The translations under genes were made by a program, and so were the position numbers. A DNA stretch of 64,000 nucleotides from Posidonia oceanica (Eukaryota; Streptophyta; Magnoliopsida; Alismatales; Posidoniaceae). This document shows positions 45,641 through 56,969 of this stretch, one piece after another (the first letter of the stretch is position 1; each line of letters opens with the position of its first letter). The stretch is from positions 35,394,001 to 35,458,000 of the forward strand of contig JAZBRS010000049.1 in the NCBI GenBank assembly GCA_037176725.1, read 5' to 3'. A model generated the notes under the pieces. It saw nothing but the letters and a program-made list of their open reading frames with translations, searched no databases and was not told the origin of the DNA.

Positions 45641-46622
45641 TAGATGAGCTCATCACTCAGCAACCAGAAGGCGGGTCTAGGTGGTTTGTGCAGCACATGC
45701 CTCACTTAGGCAGTGTGGTAAGCGGTAGTGCCTAGATTAGTCGCCAGTCCAGCGTACCCTCCACGAGCACACCAGAAGACTCAGAGGAGGAAGCACTAGC
45801 AGTCCAAGCAACAGCAGTAGCAGAGCAGAAAGCAGAATCAGTAACAGAATCATCAGCAGCCCCAGTAGCAGGGCCATCAGCAGCATCAGTGACAGAATCA
45901 TCAAGGCCCTCAGTAGCATCAACAGAGCACTCAGCGAAATCAGTCAGGCCAGAGCAGACAGAAGAAGTTGCCAGGACGGAGGTCGCGCACCGAGGCTACA
46001 AGAATACTCGAGTAAGCGTGACCATCCTGAAGCGTCACCAGGGCTAAGCAGCGGAACACATACACACTTTCGACATCACAAATTCTTCTTTTGAGAAAGA
46101 GATCCTCTCGGAACTTATTGCTTATGGAGAGGAGGATGATACGGGCAAGGACGAGACTGATGAACCATTGCCCGAGTTCCAGCCCTACGATGACGACTCA
46201 GAAGGCCCCAACCTCCATGTTGAAGAAGAAACAGAGGTTGTCAACATCGGCATAGCTGAGGAAGTTAGAGAAGTCCGCATCAGTGCCCAGCTGTCCCCCC
46301 AAGCTCGAGCAGAATTCATCGCATTCCTAAAAGAATATGCGGATGTCTTCGCCTGGAGCTACAAAGATATGGTTGGCCTCGACATAGAGATAGTGGTGCA
46401 CAATCTATCCCTGGATCCAGATGCCAAGCCAGTAAAGCAGAAGTTGCGAAGATGGCGACTGCAGTGGCTGCTTATGATCAAAGAAGAGATCATGAAACAG
46501 CACAGAGTCAATTTCCTCAAGATCGTCCTTTATCCTGAGTGGCTGGCAAACATTGTACCTGTGCCCAAGAAAGACGGCCACGTCTGGATCTGCATCGACT
46601 ATAGGGACCTGAACAAGGCGAG
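45641..46622 (+). pseudogene. Element A pre-RT linker and RT N-terminal part
   Basis: In frame with RT: an acidic linker, with TAG at 45733 and TAA at 46045. From about 46230 it reads VVNIGIAEEVREVRISAQLS, then EYADVFAWSYKDMVGLD, DAKPVKQKLRR, VPVPKKDGHVWICIDYRDLN and K-A at 46614-46620. There the solo LTR F interrupts the gene. The sequence resumes exactly at 52592 after the second GCGAG, giving S-P-K-D-D-F, so the insertion site is known to the base. Confidence 0.88.
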
Positions 46623-49600
46623 TGTAGTAATCCCAATCAGAATCAGGCTTACTATTAGCGGCTAAGTCCGAGGAGGGGGGCTCAACTCGAAAACACTTAA
46701 AATAGAGGAGAAAAGATAAGAAAAAAAGAAGATAAGACAATTCAGAGTCGCCACCGTGTCTATTATCGGGAGACAAGGAAAATCGGGGGAAATGCGTGAA
46801 TTAACACGCAAAACCAAGCAAGAAATGCAATGCAAAGCAATGCAAAGGAAAACAAATGCAAATGAATGCAAGTGAGATGACTCATGCCTAGGATAAGGGC
46901 AATATGGTCATTGTGGGCCAAAAGAATGGGCAAGGACTCCTGTTACGTGCGGGGAAGGTGTTAGGCACCCCCGACACGCCCGAGAATCGGTCTTTCTAGG
47001 CTTACGCTCGCATACGCAAGGATATGCAGGTTAGAATGCCTAAATGCCAATGTATGCTTGAATGAATGCTCATAGGTGTGCTCTAAGTGGTGGGATGCAA
47101 TGCAGGAAAGTAAACATGAAGTCTAAGTGCTCAGCAGCGCTGTCTGTGTTCCGAACCGGGCGAAACCTGGCTCGTGAGAACTCCAGGCAGTAAGCATCAC
47201 TGCCCAATATGCAAATGCAAACGAAAAAGCAAAACGACGGTAAAACCAAGCAATGCAGGCGACATGCAAAGGAGAACAGCATAAGACACGCAAAACAATG
47301 CGAGAAGCGAAAGCAGCACGAGAAACGGTGCAAGAAAACAAGATCGGCACACAAAACAGTGCGAGAAAGCAAAGCGGCACGCAAAACGGTGCGAGAAAGC
47401 AAAGCGGGAACGCAAAACGGTGCCAAGACAAAGCGGACACGCGAAACGGTGCTAGAAAATGAAGTGGGCACGCAAAACGGTGCCAAAAACAGAGCAGGCA
47501 CGCGAAACGGTGCCAAAAGACAAAGCGGGCACGCAAAACGGTGCCAAAAGCAGAGCGGGCACGCAAAACGGTGCCAAAAGCAAAGTGGGCACGCAAAACA
47601 GTGCCAAAGACAGAGCGGGCACGCAAAACGGTGCCAAAAGCAAAGTGGGCACGCAAAACAGTGCCAAAGACAGAGCGGGCACGCAAAACGGTGCCAAAAG
47701 CAAAGCGGGCACGCAAGACGGTGCCAAAGACGAAGCGGGCACGCGAAACGGTGCCAAAGAAGAGTGGGCACGCAAAACAGTGCCAAAGACAGAGCGGGCA
47801 CACAGAACGGTGCCAAAAGCAAAGCGGGCACGCAAGACGGTGCCAAAGACGAAGCGGGCACGCGAAACGGTGCCAAAGAAGAGGCGGGCACGCGAAACGG
47901 TGCCAAAAGCAAAGCGGAATAAAACATCGACAAAGCCATGCAGACGCAAATGTAAAGAGAGAGGACAAGAGAAGCGAAAGAAGAAGCAAACAGTGCGTGT
48001 GTGAGAACAGACACTGTTTAAGGGCCGCGCAGAGTAGGTGTGAAGACCTACAATGGGGAAAATAAGCAAGCGGAAGGGTCACCTCCATTTTGTAACTGTT
48101 TCCCACTAAACCGTCCCACGATATTTCTCGCACGCTTCCCAAAGCTCGCAGTGCGATCAGATCGTGGAAAAGGGGGAAGAAAGTCGTAATTAGTGGTGAA
48201 CCCAGGGGAAACGCAACACAAAGTACTTGGAAATACGTGAAAAAGGGGAGCGGAGTTCATAGATAAGAAGAGGAAGTCCTATTCTACATATTCGAGGAAA
48301 CGGAAAGCGAAAACGATGCATGCAATGCAAATGGTGTGCAAATGAACGCTATGCAGGGGTTCAGAAGGACTTATCTGGGAAATCTGAAGCCTGATCTGAG
48401 ATCTGCTTGGTCCATGCTGAAGAGCGCTCCGCCGGGGTCGTCCAGGTAGCTTGGTTGAGAAGATCCAACAGTCGAATCTGAAGATATCCCAACTTCAAGG
48501 CAGAGGGGCCAGAATAGGGGAGAAGAATGGATCTAGGTATACAGGAGGTCCTAGGGTGTGCACAATAGGTCCTCCCATGTGAATGGGAGCTAAGAATGCT
48601 TAAGTGTGTGCAAGGAATGCCAGATGCAAGAATGCATGAGTGCAATGCATGCAAAATGCAAGAAAAGACCTAAGGATGATTTTTCAGAAAAATTGGGAAC
48701 TTATATGCAATTTTTGAGAAAGTGGGAGCCTAAATGCAAAGATCTTGAAGAATTAGGAGTCTAAATGCAAGATTTTTGAAAACTCAGGAGTCTGAATGCA
48801 ATTTTGCAAGATGCAGGATTTAAAATGCAATCTAATAAGGTAAACATGTATTGGAATAAGCTTTGCAACCAAATGAAGGACCTATATGCAATTTTAAAAC
48901 ATGCAGGGGTTGAAATGCAATTTTTGTAAGAAAAATGCAAGCTAAATGCATGCTGTGCATGATGCAGAGGACCTATGTGCAAAATCAGGAAACAAGGGCT
49001 AAGAATGCAATGCAGTAAATGAAGGATGAAAACAGAATGCTTGATAACAGATCAGAGGACCATGTTGCAAATAATGCAAAGATCAGGACTCAACAGCAAT
49101 TTAATAAGATAACAGCAAGCATTTAGATGGCATTTAACAACTAAAGGACCTAATTGCAAAAATAAAAACATGCTGGGGCAGACAGTAAAGCACAGCAAGC
49201 TATGTTGAACTAAGATCGGACTGATATGCAAATATAGTAACTAACTGGACCAGATCTAAAGAAATAAAGTTAAACCATAACAGCAGAGGACCAATATGAA
49301 ATACAAGAAACATGCAGGGCTTAATTTAAAAGACAGTTAAAGGAAATGAACTGCAGTTGGATGAGAGTGCAAATAAGCAAAAACATAGGTTTTAATTGCA
49401 ATTCAATATGATTTCAATTCGAATTTAAATAGATCTTAAACTGAGCAGGACCTAGATGCAATATTAAAAACTTAACAAGAAGGCAATGCAATGTGAGGCA
49501 AACATGTTAAGTTAACGAAAAAATAAAAAAAAGAAGTAACAGGGGGCGTGCTACAGGGGAGAAGGCCGGAGCTCGTCGGTGACCTCTCTGGACCGGTGGA

Positions 49601-52591
49601 GGAGGGGTCGGCGCGGCGCGGGCGGGGAGCGGGGGAGGCCGGCGCGGTGTGGCGGAGGCGGAGGAGGCCCGGCGAGGCGTCGGCGGCGGCGGAGGCACGC
49701 GGGAGCACTGCTGCGCTCGGAGCGCCGGCGATCGGCGCCGGAGAAGAAGAAGACTTCGGCGAGGTGCTGGCGATGCTCTAGGGCTCGAAATGCGGAAAAA
49801 AAAACATGGGGATGAAGAGGGGAGTGAGACGGAGCCGGTGGAGGTGTTTATTACCTGTTGGAGCGTGCGAGGCGGTCCCCCGACCTCAGGTGGTTTCTAT
49901 GTGGCCGGCGGCGGTTGCAGTGGTGCTGCGGGCGCCCTTGGCGGCGCACGGCGGTGCGGGGAGGTTGCTGGACTTCCTTCGAAGCTCGAGGATGAGCCAG
50001 AAGAGGCTTTAGCTGCTTGGAGGAAGATCTGGGTCTTGGTGGGTGCGGCCTGTGGTGCTGAGATCGTCGGGGCGGTGTGCGGCTCTCTGGACCAAGGTGG
50101 AGGTCACTCTGGGTTGCTGGAGGCTCCAGGAACGCGATGGAGGAGATTAATTGGGTTGGCAAGGTCTGAGGAAGGTGGTGTGGATGTTGGAAGGTTTCTG
50201 GGCAGTTTCTGTGCAAGGTGTTTGTGGTGGTTCGTGGAGGCTGTGGGAGGTTTGGGACTGAAGCGAGGGTTGGGTCGTGAAGGTGGTGGTTTGGTAAGTT
50301 GGGTGGTGAGATCTGGGAGGCTTCTGATGACTGTGGTGCTGGAGAGGCAAGGGAGAAGGTTGCTATGTGAGGTGAAGAGAAGATGGTTGTTTGGGGGGGG
50401 GTTCAGGTCGTTTTCTAGGTGGTTTTTGGATGTGGCAGAAGCACACGGAAGCAGGAGCACTCTGGGTTGCTTGGTGTCGAAAGAACTGAGGTTTTTTTGG
50501 GTGGGAATCTGGGTTTTGTTCTCCCCCTTTCTCTGCGTTTTTGTGTCGGTCAAGGTGAGGGGATTGGTCTTGGTCTTCTGCCACCATTGGCAGGGCATGG
50601 AGGAAGTGCTCTTGGTCGTGGGTGATGGGTGATGGTCGGAAGGTTAAGGTGGTGTCAGGGAGGTTTGAAAAATGGGAGGGAGGCTGCTGTCGTTAGCAGC
50701 TGAAAGAGAGGGAGAAGAATGGAAGAAGAAGAAGAGAAGGAGGGAAGAAGGAGGAGGATTCGTGCATGGGCTGTGGGCTTGTTGGGAAAAAAAAAGAAAT
50801 AAAGAAAGAAAGAAGGAAGGAGGGGAAGAGTTGGGTCTGATGGGCCGGACCAAGAGATGAAGATATAGAAAAGAAGGGGAAGAAGGAAGAAAAAGAAAGA
50901 AAGAAGAGAAAGAAGAAGGATAAAAATAAAATAAAATAGGAATAAAAAAAAAATAAAAAGACTTGAAAATGATTTTAAGGTGATTGTCTAAGTTAGGATT
51001 TTTAGATTAGGTTTTTAATGGTTGTTTTTAATTGGTTAATTAGGAAGAGTTTTAATGTTTGATTAGGATTTTAAGTTCTCCTTTAATTTGCTTCTTGATC
51101 TTGTCTTAAATATTTGTTAAATTTTTAATTATTTTTAGTCGGGTTTTTCTTATTAGGTCTTTCTTGTTGAGTTGGGGTTTTAATTAGGATTTTTAATGGA
51201 TTGTTTTTAAATTGATTAGGGCGAGTTTTAGATTTTTTATTTTAGTCCTTCAGGGTTTTGTTTAAGTCTTCTTTTGAATTTGATTTTGTTTGTTAAATTC
51301 TTTTAATATTTTTTAGTTAAGTTTTTCTTGTTTTTTTTTTAATTTTGATTGTTTGTTTTTTCTTTTTAATTAAGTTTTCAAATTGTTTCTTTTAGAATTG
51401 TTAAGTTAAGTTTTTTTTTTTCTTGATTGCTTGCCTTAGCATTTTAAATTGTTCTCTTTCTTTTTCGGATTTGTTTTTTGATTGTTTTTAGTAGGGTTTT
51501 TACTTTTGCTTGTTTTGATTATATTTTGGTTTTTTCCATGATTTTATGGCATTTTCTTTTTTTTAGTTTTGCATTTTTTAGATTGCATTCTTAGTTTTTA
51601 GTTTTAGTTAGATTTAGTTAGGTTCTTGTTTTTAACTGTTTGTTTAAGTCTTTTAATTATTTTTCTTAGGGTTCTGATTTGTTTTTCTTTTATTTTAGAG
51701 TTCTGAAGGTTTTTAAGGGTTTTTTTGAAGACTTATCAGAAGGGAGAAAGGAAAAGAAAAAGGAACAGGAAAAATGAGAAAAGTAGGAATAAAGAAGAAA
51801 AAGGGGTGGCGGAAGAAAACAATTTTTAGAAAATCAAAGAAAATGTTAAAAATAGGGTAAAAATAGAAATAAGATTAAGAAGAGATAGACGCAGAAGGAG
51901 GGCCCACAGCTAGGCAAGAAGAGGAGAGAGAAGGGAGCAAAAAGAAGGAGGATAATCAGGAGAGAGAGAGGAGAGAGCAAAGAATAATCTAGGAGAGAGA
52001 AAAGGATAATTTGGGTAAATGAAGGGGTTAGAGGTTTAGAAAAGAGGTGAAATTTAGTGAGTATGTGGCCTGGGTCTCTAGTGTGAGACCTAGGGTTTTG
52101 GTTTGGTTTTGAGAAGGTTTTGGAAGGATTTTGAGGTGTAGAAAAAGGGTAGTTTTACCTAGGTTTTCTAGGGTTTTTAGGAGTGGTTTTGGTTTGAAAA
52201 TTTCTAGGATTTTTGGTGGGTTTGCTAAGTCAGGGATGGTGAGTTCTCCTGTGGTTTTTGGTTAGTTTTTGGGCTTGGGAAAGGGGTGTGATTCTAGGTT
52301 AAGTTTAGGCTGGTTTTGGAGGGAAAGAGGAAGGGAGATGTGGAGGTTTGGACCTAGAGTTGGATGGTTTTAGGGTAAGGTTTTGGATGGTTTTAGGGTA
52401 AGGTTTTGAGAGGATTTTGGCGTGGTTTTTTGGATTAGAACATGGGTGTAGTTCTAGATTTGGTTTTGAGGTTTGAGTTGGAGTTTTGATTTGAAAAGAA
52501 GGGTGAAGAGAAAGGTGTGGTTTCGGGTTTTTCCTAGCCGCCAGAGATATCCGCCAATTCAACCCTGTCGAAATGGGGTGTCAACAGCGAG
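46618..52591 (-). mobile_element. Solo LTR F (46623-52586, 5964 bp) with GCGAG target duplications
   Basis: GCGAG at 46618-46622 and 52587-52591 flank a segment that on the minus strand starts TGTTGACACCCCATTTCGAC and ends GGGATTACTACA. These are the ends of the LTR of element A. Primer site and internal region are absent. The zones of LTR A appear in reverse: R/U5 block 46918-47012, tandem array 47290-47930, degenerate repeats about 48650-49460. Sequence identity to LTR A is visibly lower than between the two LTRs of A, so F is a related subfamily. ORFs in it (such as 47123-48142) are repeat artefacts. Confidence 0.95.
47290..47930 (-). repeat. Expanded tandem array in solo LTR F, about 30-bp unit
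   Basis: About 20 copies of GGGCACGCAAAACGGTGCCA then AAAGCAAAGC. Same unit as 38320-38690 in reverse, with more copies. Confidence 0.9.
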
Positions 52592-53240
52592 TCCCAAGGA
52601 CGACTTCCCATTGCCTCACATTGACGTCCTAGTCGACAATACAGCGAGCCACAAGATGCTCTCCTTCATGGATGGCTTTTCTGAATATAATCAGATCAAA
52701 ATGGCAGAAGAAGACATGGAAAAGACTTCATTCATCACCCCTTGGGGAGTCTTCTGCTACCAAGTCATGCCGTTCGGGCTGAAGAATGCTGGCGCAACCT
52801 ATCAGAGGGCCATGACTGCACTATTTCACGACCTCATGCACCAAGAAGTGGAGGTCTATGTAGACGACATGATTGCTAAAACCAAAGAGTCTGAAGATCA
52901 TCTTGCCTGTCTGAAGAAGCTCTTTACCCGTCTACGAAAATATAAGGTGCGCCTGAACCCCAACAAGTGTGTATTCGGGGTGTCATCTGGCAAACTGTTG
53001 GGCTACATTGTTAGCCAAAGGGGGATTGAAGTGGACCCGATGAAGGCCAAAGCCATCATGGATATGCCACCCCTTTGGACTGAAAAGGAGGTCAGAGGTC
53101 TGCTTGGGCGTTTACAATACATCAGTCGCTTCATCGCACAGCTTACGCCCATCTGTGAACCTATATTCAAGCTCCTGAAGAAGAATGCGCAGATTCATTG
53201 GAGCGAGGAGTGTCAGGCTGCATTTGCCAAGATCAAGTAG
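52592..53240 (+). pseudogene. Element A RT C-terminal part
   Basis: Continues from 46622: DDFPLPHIDVLVDN, FMDGFSEYNQIKM, FGLKNAGATYQRAM (the Gln lost in element B is kept here), the catalytic YVDD at 52857-52868, LNPNKCVFGV, KLLGYIVSQRGIEVDP, and GLLGRLQYISRFIAQLTP. It ends at TAG 53238-53240 (CAG origin likely). Well preserved apart from that stop. Confidence 0.92.
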
Positions 53241-53750
53241 CTGCTGATTAAGCCTCCCGTCTTGGTTCCCCCCACTACAGGGAGACCCTTACTTCTCTAC
53301 CTTTCTACCACATAGCATTCCATGGGTGCCGTCTTGGGCCAACATGACGAATCTGGTAGAAAGGAGCGCGTCATTTATTACCTGAGCAAGAAGTTCAATG
53401 AATGCGAAGCTGGTACAGTACAATAGAGAAGACCTGCCTATCCCTTATCTGGGCTGCACAAAAGTTAAGGCACTACATGATGGCATACCCAGTTCAACTC
53501 TTGTGCCGGCATGATCCTATCAAGTTCCTCTTTCAAAAACCGGCCATGGTAGGCAGATGTGTTAAGTGGCAGGTGCTACTGTCTCAATACGACATCACCT
53601 TTGTCACGCAGAAATCTATGAAGGGCCAAGCTATGGCAGACCATCTTGCTGATCTCCCACTGCCTGAATATCAGCCACTCCAGACGCAGTTTCTAGATGA
53701 AGACATTCTGTTTGCAATGGAGGACTCTGAAGACAAAGATCCTGAAGATC
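53241..53750 (+). pseudogene. Element A RNase H (gypsy type)
   Basis: KPPVLVPPTTGRPLLLYLS, a TAG near 53312, MGAVLGQHDESGRKERVIYY, then a one-base deletion near 53411 (E-A to Y-S-T-I-E-K). The open frame from 53402 continues TCLSLIWAAQKLRHYMMAY, KWQVLLSQYDITF and GQAMADHLADLPLP. Order and spacing match RNase H of element B. Confidence 0.87.
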
Positions 53751-54240
53751 AGGAGCAATGGCAGCTATACTTTGACGGTGCTGTAAACAAGAAAGGCCGA
53801 GGCGTAGGCGCAGTGCTGACAACGCCTCAAGGACAAATGATTCCCTTCTCCAGGAAGCTGACCTTCAAATGCACCAACAACGAAGCAGAGTACGAGGCAT
53901 GCATCCTAGGATTGAATGTCGCCCTCGAGCATGAAGTGCAGAAGCTGCTGGTGCACGGCAATGCTATGCTGGTGATCTCTCAAGTCAATGGCGAGTGGAA
54001 AACGAAAGATCCGAAGCTGTTGCCATATCATGAACACCTGCTGAAGCTGATAGAACAATTTGCAAGCATCCGCTTCACATACATGAACCGAGCAAGGAAC
54101 GCATATGTAGATGCGTTAGCAACCCTAGCGTCCTGGGTCAGCATACCTGAAGACAGCACAGTGGATGTATCTGTTACTCGCATTGAGCAGCCTGCACACT
54201 GTATGAGCATTGAAGAGGCAGATTCAACAACAGAGGAGCA
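53751..54240 (+). pseudogene. Element A archaic RNase H, catalytic Asp changed
   Basis: WQLYFDGAVNKKGRGVGAVL near 53761, NNEAEYEACILGL near 53877, and HGNAMLVISQVNGEW. The usual Gly-Asp-Ser of the active site reads Gly-Asn-Ala, with Asn at 53960-53962. A-Y-V-D-A-L-A-T-L-A-S near 54100 supplies the last Asp. The Asp-to-Asn change is one G-to-A transition and should abolish activity. Confidence 0.87.
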
Positions 54241-55486
54241 GCCCTGGTACAAAGACATAAAAGCTTTCCTGGAGTCTGGCAGCTTTCCACCCGGTACCTC
54301 AACGGTAGACAAGAGAACTCTGACGCGTCTGGCGTCAAAATATGTATTAAGGGCAGGACAGTTGTACAAGAGATCATACAATCAGATGCTCCTGTGCTGC
54401 CTGAACAAATCAGAGGCTGATGCGCTGATGCTTCAAGTGCATGCGGGGACCTGCGGCCCGCACATGAATGGCGTCCTCCTAGCCAAGAAGATAATGCTAC
54501 AAGGATACTACTGGCTAACTATGGAAGCAGACTGCTGCCGATTTGTGCGCAGATGCCATAATTACCAAGTGCATGGCAACTTTATTCGAGCACCCCCTCA
54601 CGAACTGCACAGCATGTCGTCGCCGTGGCCCTTCTCCACCTGGGGGATTGATGTCATTGGCGCCATCCACCCTCCAGCTTCGAATGGTCATCGTTACATT
54701 CTGGTAGCGATTGATTACTTTACTAAGTGGGTGGAAGTGACCTCCTTCAAAATGGTGATTGCTGTGGCTACAGAAAAGTTCATCAGAAATAATATCATAG
54801 CCTGGTACGGGGTCCCGCATGCAATTATATCTGACAATGGCACAAATTTCACCACTAAGAGGATCGAAGACTATCTGCAGAGCTTCAGTATCAAACACCA
54901 CAGATCCTCGCCTTACCGGCCACAGATGAATGGTGCAGTGGAGTCCGCCAACAAAAATCTAGTCAAAATCCTGAAGAATATGGCGGAAACTCATAAGGAC
55001 TGGCACGACAAGCTTCCTTATGCACTCTGGGCGTATAGGACATCTGTCCGCACTTTAACAGCCGCCACCCCATACTCTCTGGTGTATGGCATGGAGGCGG
55101 TGCTATCCATCGAGGTAGAGATCCCCTCACTGTGGATCCTACGCGAGGCTGAGTTGGATGAAGCAGAATGGGTCGAAGACCGCTGCGTCCAACTGAATCT
55201 GATTGATGAGCACAAGCTGCAAGCTATGCATAATGCTCACTGCTACCAAAAGAGAATGGCCAGGTTTTACTTGAAGAAAGTCCAGCCAAGAGGATTCCAG
55301 ACAGGGGACCTTGTTCTGCGTGCCATTCACTTGCCTGATGGTCGAGGGAAATTCTGACCTAACTGGCGTGGCCCCTTTGTGGTCAAGCATGTCTTTTCGG
55401 GCAGCGCTATAACTCTTAAGGATATGGATCAGGTCGAGCAGTCTGAGCCCGTCAACCTCTGCTACCTCAAGAAGTACTACCAGTAG
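54241..55486 (+). pseudogene. Element A integrase and end of pol
   Basis: Zinc region: VHAGTCGPHMNG ... RRCHNYQVHG near 54436-54575. The second Cys of the C-x2-C pair is Tyr (54563-54565). Catalytic Asp in TWGIDVIGA near 54648, Asp in ISDNGTNF near 54832 and Glu in GAVESANKN near 54946 are all kept. ALWAYRTSVRT and PYSLVYGMEAVL follow. After GRGKF a TGA at 55357-55359 replaces Arg (CGA to TGA), then PNWRGPFVV and LCYLKKYYQ with the natural stop TAG at 55484-55486. Confidence 0.9.
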
Positions 55487-56969
55487 CCGAAGGCAGCCTC
55501 GTTGCAGATACTCTTCTCCCACCTATACACTTACATTCTCGCTCCTTACATTCTCATCCTACCTACATCTTCTATCTTGTCTCTTACTTTTGTTCTTGAA
55601 CATCCGCTTATGCTTCCTCTGTCCTACTCTTGCATCATCTCTCTTTTCAAATCATCATCGTCATCCTCTCAAAACATGCATCATCTTTTTCAAATCATCA
55701 TTGTCATCTTCTTAAATCACGCATTGCATCTTCTGCCCAGTGATGAAAATCGGAAGTGCTTGCCTACTCTGGAAAGAGTCCACCTTGCCTCACCCAGCAC
55801 TACTCAGATGCCTTAGTTAGTGAGGGAGCCACCATCAATCAGGACAGGCGAACTGCCTAAAACTCGTAAGGACATACACCTCTGAGGGAGAAAAAATGCT
55901 AGGATGTGAGTTTGAAAAAAGTGAGAATAGACATCTAGGCTTGGGCACGTCCAAGGAACAGAAAACGAAGACAGAAGCTGGCCCTAGAGATAGGGGTGTG
56001 CAGTCTAACCTTGTTCCTTCTACCCATCACGTAGCAAACCCAAAGCCCACATCCATTACAACCCAAACACCCTTCTTTTTACCTCCAAAATGGGGATAGC
56101 AAAAGCCTGTGAATAAAAAAGAAAAAAAAGCAAGCAAACAAAAACAAAAAAAAGAGAAGAGAAAAAGCAAGCAAAAAGGCAAAAAAAAAGGGGGGGAAGA
56201 AAAGAAAAGGGTTAGACAAGGATCGACCCGAAAATACAGGCAATATCATCCCCCCGTACCTTACAAGAAACCCAAGGGTGTAAGCCTAAAAGGGTCTACC
56301 ACTTCCCTCCAAAAGCAAACACTTAACATCTCCTAGCTAGGGGCAGAGAAGGGCTGCATACCCATGAGGGAGAAGTCAAAAAAGAGAACAGAAAGAGTAG
56401 GTGTAGGTCCTGAGAGCTCGGCAGGTAGCCTGTCCTCACCACACCACCACCTGTATACTGCCAACACCCGTTCCGGAGTGCCACCAGCAAGCTAAGAGTC
56501 CAAGTAGGGCCCAGTGAGTCAGGGACCACCTCCTTCCTCTATAGCAGGCACCAAAGCACTCTGCATGCTGAGGGCACCAAAGCATACTAATCATCTCTTA
56601 AGCATACCAACCTGCATCACGCATACATGCATCTTCAATCATCCTTTCCTTCTTATCAATCATTCCGCTCTGCAACTCGCTTCGACTTTGAGACAGTACT
56701 TCTTACCAAGAATGCGTTGATGCCGCTCGGGCTGTGCTGGTCCAGATCTCCTATCAGTCCTTGCCCCCGTGTCCACAAGATTGCTACAATTTCCTTTGCT
56801 TATGTCCGTTTAGCTGCCTTATTCTGATATTAACTGCTGAATACATTTTGAACTGCTTTATCAGCCTCGGATTCTGCTTTCTGTTAGAGATTATATGCCT
56901 GTGTGATCTAACTGTCTGCAACATTGATAACAGGTACCTTCAAGCTCTGCAGCATCTGCCTGTACCCCT
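55487..56969 (+). other. Element A spacer between pol and accessory gene
   Basis: No gene I can support. There is a T/C-rich start (55500-55720) and an A-rich simple stretch at 56110-56210. The last 100 bp before the accessory gene contains an AACATTGATAACAG that could be a splice acceptor, so the accessory gene may have an upstream exon. Confidence 0.45.

Noticed and set aside
47070..48142. ORFs of 181-339 codons rich in R-A-R-F or K-R-A-R
   Set aside because: They arise from the 30-bp array in solo LTR F and change frame freely.
49649..50632. 327-codon Gly/Arg-rich ORF within F, and overlapping ORFs
   Set aside because: GC-rich LTR DNA with open frames in several phases; it corresponds to the same C-rich zone of LTR A in reverse.
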